Below the pieces are notes generated by a model that was not told the origin of the DNA, made no database searches, and was given only the letters and a program-made list of their open reading frames with translations. Below, one piece after another: positions 17,162-26,359 of a stretch of 64,000 nt of DNA. How positions within the stretch are numbered: the stretch's first letter is position 1; the number at the start of each line of letters is the position of its first letter. Both the position numbers and the translations under genes were made by a program. The stretch comes from an uncultured Chryseobacterium sp. (GTDB lineage: Bacteria; Bacteroidota; Bacteroidia; Flavobacteriales; Weeksellaceae), in assembly GCA_913776245.1 (NCBI GenBank), contig CAJYLO010000029.1, forward strand, positions 62,001 through 126,000, in the 5' to 3' direction.

Positions 17162-20100
17162 TTAAAATTTGATATTAAAACCTATAGAAAACGTTTGAAG
17201 CGGCGGCGTAAAGCCCGTCAGTATAAACTCCGGATCTAAATCTTTAAACCTGGTCCAGGTATAAAGATTCTGCCCCTGAGCAAAAACAGAGACATTCATC
17301 ATCTTCAGCCACTCCTTCGGAATATCATATTGCAATGACACATTCCTCAAACGCACATAAAGCGCATTGCTCACACTCGCATCACTATTGGTATAGTTGA
17401 CCGCTGACGTCGTCAGCACCGCACTCGCATAGGTCGTAGGCTGCTGATACTGCGCAGTAGGATTATCAGGTGTCCAGTAGTCCAGAAACTGCACCGGGCG
17501 ATTTCCCACTGCACCTATCCCCGCCGCATAGGAAGCACTGTTGGAAATATCCTGATCCACCACCTGCACAAGGAACTGAAGCTTCCAGTTTTTATATTGA
17601 ATGCTGTTGGTTATCCCAGCATCCCATTTAACACCAATATTCCGTATGACCGTCCTGTCATTGATATCCAGCTTCCCGTCATTATTCACATCTTCAAACT
17701 GGTAGATCCCCGTTGAAGGATTGACCCCCAGAAAACGGTACAGCTTGCGGATATTGGTTGAATATCCCAAGACCAGGGTATTAGCATAGTTGGAACCTTC
17801 AAGCCCTGGAAAGGATGTCAGGACATTTCTTGGTGCCGACCAGTTCGCTGTCGCATTCCATTTAAATTCCCCCTGACCCAATATCCTGGCATCAAGGCTG
17901 AACTCCCATCCCCGGTTCTGCACAGTCGCATCCAGATTGGACTGTATCGATGCAAAACCCGTTGTACCGGGCAGCGGAATCCCTACCAGCTGACTCGAAC
18001 TCCTGTTATTGTAATAAGCCCCGGTAAAATTAAAGCGGTTATTAAACAAGCCAGCTTCCAGAGCCACTTCAAATTTTCGGGTCTCCTCCCATCCGAAGTT
18101 CGGATTAAAGAGGCGTACCGGGCTGATCATCGATACCCCGTCATAGGAATTCTGTCCCGTCTGATAAGTATCCAGATACTGATAGTCCCCTATCAAGTCA
18201 CTTCCTGCTGTCCCAATACTCGACCTCAGCTTCGCAAAGCTCAGCCACGTGACATTCTCAAACCATTTCTCTTTGGAAAATATCCAGGCAGCACCTACCG
18301 CCCCGAATGTAGAATACCTGTTATCCGGTCCGAACCTGCTGGAACCGTCACGCCTTCCCGTCAGGTTCAGGATATACTTCCCGTCATACTGGTAATTGAT
18401 CCTCCCATATAGGGATTGGTAACGGTATCTAAGACCTCCCGAACTGCTTACCGTTATGCTTTGCGCCGAACCAATATTCTCAATCAGTTCATCCGAAGCA
18501 AAATTAGATGCATACAGCACCTGGCTGGACGTCCGCTGTTCCTGGAATGTTGTCCCTACAAGCACCTGAACCTGATGCAGTCCCAGCCTCTTCTCATAAC
18601 TCAGCTGAGGTTCCACAATCCAGCTCGTGGACACGTTATGCCCTTTGCGGATCGCAGAGCGTTCACTCCCGATATTGGTTGTAGGATTATACTGCGTCTT
18701 AGGATAGATCCGCTGCTCATCTGTATTGTTATCCGTATATCCGCCATTCAGCTTCAATGTCAGATCAGGAAGAACCTTATAGTCCATTGAAATATTGGAG
18801 ATCAGCTGTTTAGAATCCGACTTGTAGGTCTGTGTCGCCGCAGCCATCGGATTCGTAAAAGTGCCGTTCTCCCAGTTAAGGCTGCCATCCGGTTTATAAA
18901 GATCCGGCGCATTAGGTGCCACACCAGTATAGATGCTATAGAAATCAGCAGGCGGCAGGACATTGTTCTGTGTAGAATAGTAGGCAGACCAATTCACGGA
19001 AAATCGCTTATCCCTCGTCTGATGCTGCAAGTTCAAGCCTGCATTATTCCTTTTATAGCGGTAAGAACCCGGAAATACCGTCCCCTGCTCCTCGTGCGCC
19101 CCGCTGATATTGAATTTCGTAGTCTCATTCCCTCCCGATACGCTGAGGTTATGCGAACTCAGCTCCGAGATATTGCCGATGAAATATTTCTGCCAGTTGG
19201 TAAAGCGCTCATTGCCCCATACCCCATTGACATCATAGGCATTCGCAGGAAGGTTATTGATCCCGTCATTCAAAAATGCCTGCTTTCTCATCCTGATATA
19301 CTCTTCCGTGGACATCATCTTGGGAAGCCTTGCAATCCTTGCCAGTCCATAGGACGTGTTGTAAGACAACTGAGCCTTACCCTTCACACCCTGTTTGGTC
19401 GTCACCAGGACCACCCCATTCGCTCCCCTCGAACCATAAATCGCTGTCGCATCCGCATCCTTCAGCACCTCCACGCTCTCAATATTATCAGGATTGATTG
19501 CATTCAGCGGATTCGTGTCCGCATAAGGAAGGATGGAATTTGTAAGTCCAGACCTGAACTCATTACCCGCAGGCATCGGCACCCCGTCAATAATATAGAG
19601 CGGCGAGTTCGCATTAAAACCACTGGTGTTGTAAGTCCGCAGGGAATTCCGTCCCCTGATCTGCACATCATATCCACCACCCGGTGTCCCCGAGTTCTGT
19701 ACGATGCTGACCCCAGCCACTCTGCCCTGCATCGCAGAAAGCGCATTAATCACGGGCTGGTTCTCAATTTCCTTAGCAGTAACCTTGGCAATACTCCCGG
19801 TACTCTCCCGCTCCTTCACCTTATAATAGCCTGCATTCAGCACCACCTCTTCAATTTCCTTTTCCCCGCTACCGAATGAAACATTAATTGTGATCTTACT
19901 CCCGAGAAAGACCGTCCGTTCCCCAAATTCAGGATGCCGGAACACAAGGCTCGGGTCCTCCCCTGACACCTGTATCCGATAGACCCCGGATTCATTGGTC
20001 ATTGTTACAGCATCACTGCCCTTTTGAAATACAGAAACCCCAGAAACAGGTTTCCCCTGATCGGTCACAGTGCCTGTCACAACACGCATCTGTGCCACTG

Positions 20101-20173
20101 CTACGCCGGAAGCGAGCAAGGTTAAGCCAAAAGCCGTTTGGATATGACCCAGGCTGCAAAATTTTTTTTTCAT
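17162..20173 (-). CDS. susC: SusC/RagA family TonB-dependent transporter
   Basis: A 1003-residue outer-membrane protein. A signal peptide (ends GVAVAQ) is followed by a carboxypeptidase-regulatory-like domain (GTVTDQGKPVSGVSVF), a TonB box region, the plug (IENQPVINALSAMQGRVAGV; SPLYIIDGVP; ESVEVLKDADATAIYGSRGA) and a 22-strand barrel ending SIGFNIKF. It imports a large ligand with SusD and TonB energy. Codons here are richer in G and C than in the defence island, hinting at a different history. No anti-sigma or ECF sigma gene is adjacent. Expression may depend on the TPR-AraC regulator nearby or on the long structured leader upstream. Confidence 0.93.
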   Translation of the reverse strand: MKKKFCSLGHIQTAFGLTLLASGVAVAQMRVVTGTVTDQGKPVSGVSVFQKGSDAVTMTNESGVYRIQVSGEDPSLVFRHPEFGERTVFLGSKITINVSFGSGEKEIEEVVLNAGYYKVKERESTGSIAKVTAKEIENQPVINALSAMQGRVAGVSIVQNSGTPGGGYDVQIRGRNSLRTYNTSGFNANSPLYIIDGVPMPAGNEFRSGLTNSILPYADTNPLNAINPDNIESVEVLKDADATAIYGSRGANGVVLVTTKQGVKGKAQLSYNTSYGLARIARLPKMMSTEEYIRMRKQAFLNDGINNLPANAYDVNGVWGNERFTNWQKYFIGNISELSSHNLSVSGGNETTKFNISGAHEEQGTVFPGSYRYKRNNAGLNLQHQTRDKRFSVNWSAYYSTQNNVLPPADFYSIYTGVAPNAPDLYKPDGSLNWENGTFTNPMAAATQTYKSDSKQLISNISMDYKVLPDLTLKLNGGYTDNNTDEQRIYPKTQYNPTTNIGSERSAIRKGHNVSTSWIVEPQLSYEKRLGLHQVQVLVGTTFQEQRTSSQVLYASNFASDELIENIGSAQSITVSSSGGLRYRYQSLYGRINYQYDGKYILNLTGRRDGSSRFGPDNRYSTFGAVGAAWIFSKEKWFENVTWLSFAKLRSSIGTAGSDLIGDYQYLDTYQTGQNSYDGVSMISPVRLFNPNFGWEETRKFEVALEAGLFNNRFNFTGAYYNNRSSSQLVGIPLPGTTGFASIQSNLDATVQNRGWEFSLDARILGQGEFKWNATANWSAPRNVLTSFPGLEGSNYANTLVLGYSTNIRKLYRFLGVNPSTGIYQFEDVNNDGKLDINDRTVIRNIGVKWDAGITNSIQYKNWKLQFLVQVVDQDISNSASYAAGIGAVGNRPVQFLDYWTPDNPTAQYQQPTTYASAVLTTSAVNYTNSDASVSNALYVRLRNVSLQYDIPKEWLKMMNVSVFAQGQNLYTWTRFKDLDPEFILTGFTPPLQTFSIGFNIKF

Positions 20174-20592
20174 ACTTTTGAAATAGATTTAATTCGTTAA
20201 ATTCTAAGGCTCTCCAATGCATTGTGTCACTTCCAATAAACTCAAATGCAAGGAGGGCTCTTTTGTTTCCAATGGTTACGTTATACGTTATGCTCTATTA
20301 CCCTAAATTCATATTGACAAAAGAGAATGAGAATCAGAAAGAGAAGAGAATGAAATAAAAAGAAATAACTTAACATCTCAATTGAATAAAAAATTAAAAT
20401 ATACAACCCCCAAACTCTAACAATTCCAGACGTGCCAGGCAGAAAGCAAACTACAGATGTAGCAAAAGCCTTCTGCCATAACACATCTTGAATTAATATG
20501 AATGAAAAATAACGTTTCCCAAGTAAGCCTAAAACAGCCGCAATAGGTTGTACACCCTATTGTATCCAAAAGATACTCTATGTTGTAAGCGT
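20174..20592. other. Gene-free leader region upstream of susC, with small hairpins
   Basis: No convincing coding sequence was found. Two adjoining hairpins occur: CAATAGG (20541-20547) with CCTATTG (20556-20562), and GTATC (20562-20566) with GATAC (20572-20576). If transcription starts at the minus-strand promoter near 20840, this stretch is the 3' part of a long susC leader. Confidence 0.4.
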
Positions 20593-20781
20593 CTTAGAAT
20601 CTAACTAAATAATGTAGAATGCAGAACTGCATTAAAAAGAAAACGGCATGGAACTCTACATTATCCACTCTGAGGTACTGGTATACCCTGCAACAGATAA
20701 GAGAGCCCACGCCTAGGTCGTGAGCTTCTAGCTTATCATCTCGTTGCTTTAAATTACCAGTTTTCAGAATGAGATTCTAAG
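20593..20781 (-). ncRNA. Candidate structured RNA with a closed three-way-junction fold
   Basis: Inverted repeats nest into one closed fold. The closing stem is 10 bp (20593-20602 with 20772-20781). One arm has TCTGA/TCAGA, ACTGGTA (20677-20683) with TACCAGT (20755-20761), GCAAC (20690-20694) with GTTGC (20743-20747), GATAAG/CTTATC and an 8-bp tip (AGCTCACG / CGTGGGCT, with a wobble). The other arm is a 9-bp stem TAATGTAGA / TCTACATTA enclosing ATGCAG/CTGCAT. No coding frame explains this. A TAnnTTTG promoter on the minus strand lies about 60 bases upstream. I chose the minus strand from that promoter; the plus strand would fold similarly. It does not match a riboswitch, 6S RNA or tmRNA that I recognise. 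Confidence 0.55.
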
Positions 20782-20839
20782 CAATAGCTTCTATTATTTT
20801 TTGAAGTATCGCAAAATTACAATTAAGTAACTTATTCTA

Positions 20840-20872
20840 CAAAGATAATAAAAAACATTTCGGTATACAAAA
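20840..20872 (-). promoter_or_regulatory. Candidate promoter for the structured RNA / susC leader
   Basis: On the minus strand TTTTG (20872-20868) lies 20 bases before TATCTTTG (20847-20840), a good fit to the -33/-7 pattern. Transcription would start near 20833 and run leftwards through the inverted-repeat region. Confidence 0.5.
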
Positions 20873-20883
20873 CTATACCAAAA
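20858..20883. promoter_or_regulatory. Candidate operator dyad
   Basis: TTTnGGTATA and TATACCnAAA form a dyad with a 6-base spacer and one mismatch per half. It overlaps the -33 box of the leftward promoter and lies 12 bases before the first ATG of the HTH gene, a natural place for that regulator to bind. Confidence 0.45.
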
Positions 20884-20912
20884 TATTTTTTATTATGTGC
20901 TTAATTGCATTT

Positions 20913-21239
20913 ATGATTAAGGAAAGTGAAAAAATTATAATTTTAAAGACAGCGATTACTTTGCGTAAAATGCTCAGTAAGAATAAGAGTTACTCATCGA
21001 AAACTGATGGTAATACTGATGTAGTTAATAGTTATGATAAAATAGCTGCAAACTCTAATTCAGAACTGACCAAAGCCACAGTAAATGGTGCTTTTAGTGG
21101 AAAGAAAAGGTCAACAATGGCAACTATTGTTCTTATAATAGAATCAATGGGATACTTAACGAGAGACTTTGCTGAAATCTATGATAAACTTTCAGAAAAA
21201 GATGTTGTCAAATTCAGAGAAGAATTGTTGAAGAAATAA
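20913..21239 (+). CDS. Small XRE-like helix-turn-helix protein
   Basis: About 108 residues from the second ATG (MIKESEK); an ATG at 20895 would add six residues. The centre reads YDKIAANSNSELTKATVNGAF, then SGKKRSTMATIVLIIESMGY, close to an XRE-type HTH in which one helix pair contacts DNA. The end (DFAEIYDKLSEKDVVKF) is a short helical tail. A dyad lies just upstream, so autoregulation and control of the divergent promoter are plausible. It precedes the two unknown genes on the same strand by 183 bases and may control them. Base composition is AT-rich like the island. Confidence 0.65.
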   Translation: MIKESEKIIILKTAITLRKMLSKNKSYSSKTDGNTDVVNSYDKIAANSNSELTKATVNGAFSGKKRSTMATIVLIIESMGYLTRDFAEIYDKLSEKDVVKFREELLKK

Positions 21240-21422
21240 TATTACTGATTGCCAAGTCAGCGTATTAATCGACAAATTACTTGTTATTTATATATTCTTA
21301 CAATTATTTGTGATGGAAATAAACAAAATATGCCGTAATTTAAGATTTTGCTACTTGTACTTTAAAACTATTAAGCATAATAATTATTATATTTATATAT
21401 TAGAAAAAACAAATGCCATTAC

Positions 21423-21863
21423 GTGAAAATTATAACAGATATTGAAATAGATATAAGCGATAAAACTAAATCTGACATAACAATTAAGTATATCATTTCA
21501 TCAAAACATAGAGAGACAAATAATCCTTCTAAAAGTTATTGGATAGTTGAATATATTGAAGAACTTCAATGTTTCATTACAAATTATTTGAATAATTATA
21601 AAGTAGAAAATTTAACTTGGGGATTAATCCAGGAAGCTAATTCTTTGAAAGTTTTAGGACGTAATACTTTCAAAGAAGAACTAAAGCTTGCCAAATTCAT
21701 CGATAGTAGCAAAAATAATATTTGGCACGGATATCCAGCTGATTACAAAAGAAAAAATCATGATAGACCTTGCTCAGTAGTTTTGCGAAAATGGGTTAAA
21801 GACAAGATTATTACCAAATCAAAAATGTTGAAAATTAGACAAGGCCAAACATGCAACCTGTAA
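21423..21863 (+). CDS. Uncharacterised 146-residue protein with HGYPADY motif
   Basis: I do not recognise the family. The protein starts at a GTG; no in-frame ATG was seen upstream before the frame becomes implausible, so the start is uncertain. The N-terminal half is beta-rich and charged. The C-terminal half holds WHGYPADYKRK, HDRP, VLRKWVKDKIITKSK and KIRQGQTC, a set of His, Tyr, Arg and Trp that looks like a conserved binding or active site. It overlaps the next gene by 13 bases, so the two are translated together. It lies between a regulator and a restriction operon, which suggests a role in conflict, but that is only context. Confidence 0.6.
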   Translation: MKIITDIEIDISDKTKSDITIKYIISSKHRETNNPSKSYWIVEYIEELQCFITNYLNNYKVENLTWGLIQEANSLKVLGRNTFKEELKLAKFIDSSKNNIWHGYPADYKRKNHDRPCSVVLRKWVKDKIITKSKMLKIRQGQTCNL

Positions 21864-23134
21864 AAATTAAAATAGACGGTAACTACTTCGATTGTCAAAT
21901 ATACAGTGGAAGACTTTATCTATGGACTTTTGATGGTGATTTAAAAATAATTAACTGGAATGCGCTTATAAATTCTTTAATTAAAAATGACAGGGACAAA
22001 ATTGTGATGAACTTTTGTTTTTTAGATGGCAATTACCTCTATAAATCTTCACTAATTGAATTATTCAAGGACAGAGATTTTAGAAAATTACTATTAAAAA
22101 AGTTTGCGCACGTTGAGGAGAAAAAATTTATAGTCACTGAAAAAATGTTGTCAAAATTTACAATGGGTGTACAGAACACACCTTTAAATTTGATTCCTAC
22201 TGATACTGAAATTTATAGTAATAAATTGTATTTTATTAACGAAATGGGTCTCTTCTCAGCAAGCGCAAACAGGCAGAAATCTGAGAAATATTTAGTTAGT
22301 TCGAGACCGACTAAACTCTGGGACTGTAATCTTTTTTCAATCAAAGCCAATAAATATCCGCAAATTGCTTTATCAGGTGGAGATGAGGGACTTTTTGAAT
22401 ATAATATTTCACAAACAAAACCAGATAATTTAAAGATTATAGAGAAAAATATATACCAAATTTCTGAAAATCATTCTTCTTTTAGTAATTACACATATTT
22501 AAATATTTTTAATAGTTCGTTAGTTGACAAATCATATTTAGCAATGTTTAAATGGGAGAAATCAGATGAAAATGTTTTACCTCCTCTTCAGATGATGAAT
22601 TATAAAGGTAAAAATCTAAATAGGAATTTTGACCATCTATTATCCACAGAAGCTATCTTTGAGCAAGAAATTGATGCCAACTCTTTAAGTTGGGGAATTG
22701 ATGACAAGATAAATCTTATAACGGAATCAAAGTTTGAAATTATTAAATGTAATTACTTCGCCGATATTGATAAGGGACAGAAAATGTTTAACAAAATATA
22801 CAGTAATGAGATTAATATTAGCGGTGAATTAGTTAATACCGGTTCTTGTTATTTTGGAAATATAATCGAAACAACAAACGGTTTATTTATTCTTCTAAGT
22901 AATGGCTCAAATTACGTGATTAATGAGGAAATTACAAGATGGAGAACTTATCCAAGATCAAAAAATTACGAAAATCATCTTCACGTAATTTTAGATGACT
23001 GTATTGAAATTTATTCTTTCAATCAAGATTATTTTATAGAAGATCAAATAGATAAAGTTTTTGGTATTGAATTTAAAGAACCAAAATCTTATTTTGATAC
23101 CTCATATTTTGATAATATTTGGGATTACAATTAA
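21851..23134 (+). CDS. Uncharacterised 427-residue beta-propeller-like protein
   Basis: I do not recognise the family. The sequence alternates short beta-rich blocks that look like propeller blades: YSGRLYLWTFDGDLKIINW, SNKLYFINEMGLFSA, IALSGGDEGLFEYNIS, TNGLFILLSNGSNYVI and ILDDCIEIYSFN. There is no signal peptide, membrane helix or nuclease motif, so it is cytoplasmic. The start overlaps the HGYPADY gene by 13 bases, a strong sign that the two proteins act together, perhaps as a sensor platform and an effector. It faces the AIPR gene across a 192-base gap in which I see no feature. Confidence 0.6.
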   Translation: MQPVKIKIDGNYFDCQIYSGRLYLWTFDGDLKIINWNALINSLIKNDRDKIVMNFCFLDGNYLYKSSLIELFKDRDFRKLLLKKFAHVEEKKFIVTEKMLSKFTMGVQNTPLNLIPTDTEIYSNKLYFINEMGLFSASANRQKSEKYLVSSRPTKLWDCNLFSIKANKYPQIALSGGDEGLFEYNISQTKPDNLKIIEKNIYQISENHSSFSNYTYLNIFNSSLVDKSYLAMFKWEKSDENVLPPLQMMNYKGKNLNRNFDHLLSTEAIFEQEIDANSLSWGIDDKINLITESKFEIIKCNYFADIDKGQKMFNKIYSNEINISGELVNTGSCYFGNIIETTNGLFILLSNGSNYVINEEITRWRTYPRSKNYENHLHVILDDCIEIYSFNQDYFIEDQIDKVFGIEFKEPKSYFDTSYFDNIWDYN

Positions 23135-23326
23135 GAAGATTGCTTTCTATAAACACAAGTTTTAAAAAACACGAAATTACATAGACTAATATATGTACAG
23201 GTAATTATTTTTTTTTAGAGTTTTGCTTTTTATCACTAAGATAGACAAATTTTTTATTTTCGACAGGATCTTTCATTGAAATTATCATTTTTATATCTCC
23301 ATAATGTAAGTATTTATTACATAACC

Positions 23327-25354
23327 TTAAAAATTATATTTAAATCCTTCTTCTTCTGACTCCTTTAAAATTCGCATTGCACTCTTCGCTTGTTTTATAG
23401 TTAAAAAAGCTTTTCTATTTGCCAGAATTCCAAGGTTATAGGCTAATTTCCTATCAAAAGGTGTAAATCTATTATTTTCTTTTGCCCACTTCGCGATTGC
23501 AAACCAGATTTCACTTTTAATTTCTCCTGCCTTCTCAATTATTTTTGCATCCTGTGGAGAAAGTTCTTGACCAACCAAATCATTTTCCACATAAGTATCA
23601 GCATCTTTTCTGATCTCATCATTTATTACATTTGTATCAATAAACTTATCCTTAAGCGTTAACCAACATTCTGGTTTTTTACACCATTCCCCTATATTCA
23701 TTCCTGTTTTTGAAGGATTGTTTATGTGAGACCATACAATATCTATCATTTGTTCAATCATATCGTTGACGGCTTCATTTATCCCCTGATTTTCCCAGAT
23801 ATTGTCAAGATTTAATTTTTTGTTTGACTTATATGATAACCAAGCAAGAATATAAGAAACCATATTTGCTTTATATCCTCCCAAAGCTTTCTTTGCCACT
23901 ATTTTGTCAATTTCTTTGAATAGAATTGCTTTTGCTATAAGTCGCTGATAATATTTTTTACCTACTTCATTCTTTTGACTTGATAGCTCTTTTGTAAAAA
24001 GTTTGAAATTATTTTCCGCTCCTTTGCTTACATCAAAGGGTCGTTGCCACCAACTCATTTCGTATTTTGCTAAATCAGTTTTTAAGAATTTTTGTTTTTT
24101 TGGATATTCACGGTCAAATATTTTAGACTCTTTGCCTGTTTTCTTTGATTTTTCGTCAAGATACTGTCCTCTCGTTCTTTCATAAAACCATTTGTTTGTT
24201 GCTTTACCTCCTGTTAGTGAGGGAACCCATTCCGTTCTTGAAAAGTTTTCAATTGCAATGTGATATTCACTATTGGAACTGAAATCAGAATCCTTTATAA
24301 TTGTTTGTGTGTTTGCAAACCGTGAAATTTTCGCAACAATATTACCCATTTCATCCTGCTGTTGTACAACTGAAATTTTCATCTGCACGAATACTTTTGA
24401 TAAATCAATTTCTTTTTCCATTGATGTAGCAAAAATCGATGCTGTTGTCTGTCCTCCGTTTACTACTTGCCAGTTTGAGATTCTGGTGATATAAGGGATA
24501 TTATCTTCAAAATCTATATCAACTTTTTCTGCGGTTGTAGAAATACCGTTGTTGTACGCAAAAAACATATCTGGTTCTTTTCTGATGGTTTCTCTAATTC
24601 CTTGATTGACTCTTGCTCTGAATTGTAAAAAAGTTCGCACATTTTTTTCAAGTAATCCCTGTCTGTACTTTTCGTACACTGATGCAAGAATTTTTCCCGG
24701 AATAATAGCAATATAGGCATCCACTTTTTCACTTACCTTATCCATATGCAGACACTTCAGCTTATAGTTGTAATCATTCAGAAAATCTATTTCAATTTTC
24801 TGTTTACCTGAACGAATTAAATACTGCTGATGTACTCTTTCAATATCCCATATCTGAAAGTCAATATAAACCCCGTTCTGTTCTGTTGCCTCCTGAATAA
24901 TCTCTGAAGAAACCTGTCCATTTGTTATGACAAAAATTCTGACATTCTTTACCTCATTTTTTGATTGTTCAATTATCTGAACCAGGTCAAATACTGTTAT
25001 GTCTGACTCATCAACTTTTGCAGATAGTTTACCTTCTCTTGCCTGCCAGAGAAAATTCTCAGCTTTACTGAAAGCATCAAGAACATCTTTATCAGAAACC
25101 TTCGTTACTCTTTGTTCCCCCTTAAAAATAGTTACAAATAAATCAATTGATTCGTTTTCCTCGTCATAGTTCCATGCATTAATTTTTATTCCCCTTACCT
25201 TATAATGACACAACTCGTGTGCAATTACCTCTCCCGAATCAATAGCATATTCAAGTATATCATTGGTAATAGCATCTTCTTGAGAAATTTTTTCTTCTTC
25301 AACTGTAATCAAAGCACCTTCCAGGAAGTCAACGGCAAATTCTGATAGATTCAT
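23327..25354 (-). CDS. AIPR family protein (abortive-infection phage-resistance type)
   Basis: A 675-residue protein with the AIPR core: KNVRTFLQFRARVNQGIRET, FFAYNNGISTTAEK, NWQVVNGGQTTASIF and ISRFANTQTIIKDSDF. The N-terminal 150 residues are the usual lead domain of this family. AIPR proteins occur in phage-resistance loci and with MORC/Z1-type restriction systems; the biochemical activity is not settled. It is the last gene of the eight-gene leftward operon, 3 bases after the PD-(D/E)XK gene, so it is part of the same system. Confidence 0.9.
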   Translation of the reverse strand: MNLSEFAVDFLEGALITVEEEKISQEDAITNDILEYAIDSGEVIAHELCHYKVRGIKINAWNYDEENESIDLFVTIFKGEQRVTKVSDKDVLDAFSKAENFLWQAREGKLSAKVDESDITVFDLVQIIEQSKNEVKNVRIFVITNGQVSSEIIQEATEQNGVYIDFQIWDIERVHQQYLIRSGKQKIEIDFLNDYNYKLKCLHMDKVSEKVDAYIAIIPGKILASVYEKYRQGLLEKNVRTFLQFRARVNQGIRETIRKEPDMFFAYNNGISTTAEKVDIDFEDNIPYITRISNWQVVNGGQTTASIFATSMEKEIDLSKVFVQMKISVVQQQDEMGNIVAKISRFANTQTIIKDSDFSSNSEYHIAIENFSRTEWVPSLTGGKATNKWFYERTRGQYLDEKSKKTGKESKIFDREYPKKQKFLKTDLAKYEMSWWQRPFDVSKGAENNFKLFTKELSSQKNEVGKKYYQRLIAKAILFKEIDKIVAKKALGGYKANMVSYILAWLSYKSNKKLNLDNIWENQGINEAVNDMIEQMIDIVWSHINNPSKTGMNIGEWCKKPECWLTLKDKFIDTNVINDEIRKDADTYVENDLVGQELSPQDAKIIEKAGEIKSEIWFAIAKWAKENNRFTPFDRKLAYNLGILANRKAFLTIKQAKSAMRILKESEEEGFKYNF

Positions 25355-25357
25355 TTT

Positions 25358-26359
25358 TTATATATAGTTTAAAATGTCTGTTGTTATTTCAAAAGGGGTA
25401 CAAGCCGCAACGACAATGGAATATTTTATGTCACCGACTCCATTAGGCAGATTTATTTGAAGCAGTCTGGGGAAACCTTCTTTCACTTCAAAAAATTTCA
25501 TTTGAGAGACGGAAAAACCAATAGTATATTTATCAGCCAGAGCTTCATTGTATCCGTATTTCGCAAGTTTTATCTGAAAATGAAATACCGCTATTGGATC
25601 ATCCTGTATCTGTCTACGGATTTCCCTGATAAATGCAGGTAATATCCGGTCTGGCATATTACTGTGGAGGTTTATTGAAAATAGTGAAAGGTAAAGATGT
25701 TCAAGCCCTGTACTGTCAAGCTGTCTTTCTGATGATATACTGAATTTCTTATGCTGTTTACCTGAAGTAGTTTTCACTTCAACCGCACTATTCACTATCT
25801 GGAAATCGTGATTGGTTCTGTCTGAGCCAGTCCAGTAAAAAACTGACTCAGTAAAACGGTATTTGTGAAACAGATAATCTTTTAGGAAATATAACTCACC
25901 TACAAGCCCTTTCTGTGCTTCAACAGAAAGAATTTCATTTTCCTGTTTTTCAAAAAATATTTTCCATTCTGATAATGTTCTTATAAGTGTGGGAGAAAGA
26001 TTATTTTTATTGTGTAACTGAATAACTTTATCACACAGGTCGGAGATAACCAATTCAAAAATATTATCGGTATAAGGTATCGACTGTATAAACCGTAAGA
26101 AAATGGCATTAGAAAACTCTCCAAGTGTCTGAATTGTGAACGAAATATCAAGTCCTCTGAACTTTGGTAAAGAATCAATCAAAATATCCTGGTCGCTATC
26201 AATTTTAATATATAGTAAGCGAATTCCTTTTCTTAAATCTGTCGCCAAAAAAGAATTAAACAAACCCTTCGAAGGAATCCGTCTTGCAATCTGAGATTGC
26301 GCAGGATTTCTTCTGGATTCATTGTTAATTGATTCCCATATTTCTTTATAGTTAATCAT
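25358..26359 (-). CDS. PD-(D/E)XK motif protein
   Basis: A 333-residue protein of the family found next to Z1 and MORC genes. The likely nuclease site is visible as GLVGELYFLK (Glu), THDFQIV (Asp) and AVEVKTTSG (ExK), in the order and spacing of a PD-(D/E)XK fold (about residues 140-200). It overlaps the Z1 gene by 8 bases. In the operon it is the best candidate for the DNA-cutting subunit, together with the HNH protein and Vsr. The target is not visible. Confidence 0.85.
   Translation of the reverse strand: MINYKEIWESINNESRRNPAQSQIARRIPSKGLFNSFLATDLRKGIRLLYIKIDSDQDILIDSLPKFRGLDISFTIQTLGEFSNAIFLRFIQSIPYTDNIFELVISDLCDKVIQLHNKNNLSPTLIRTLSEWKIFFEKQENEILSVEAQKGLVGELYFLKDYLFHKYRFTESVFYWTGSDRTNHDFQIVNSAVEVKTTSGKQHKKFSISSERQLDSTGLEHLYLSLFSINLHSNMPDRILPAFIREIRRQIQDDPIAVFHFQIKLAKYGYNEALADKYTIGFSVSQMKFFEVKEGFPRLLQINLPNGVGDIKYSIVVAACTPFEITTDILNYI

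Noticed and set aside
19022..19879. 285-residue ORF opposite susC
   Set aside because: It is antisense to a well-supported SusC gene, has no domain or start signal, and arises from the GC-richer codons there.
20593..20781. Retron-type RNA
   Set aside because: The closing stem resembles the a1/a2 repeats, but no reverse transcriptase gene is present on either side or anywhere in the window.
20593..20781. Cobalamin or TPP riboswitch upstream of a TonB-dependent transporter
   Set aside because: No B12 box or TPP core motif is visible on either strand, and the branched layout differs.
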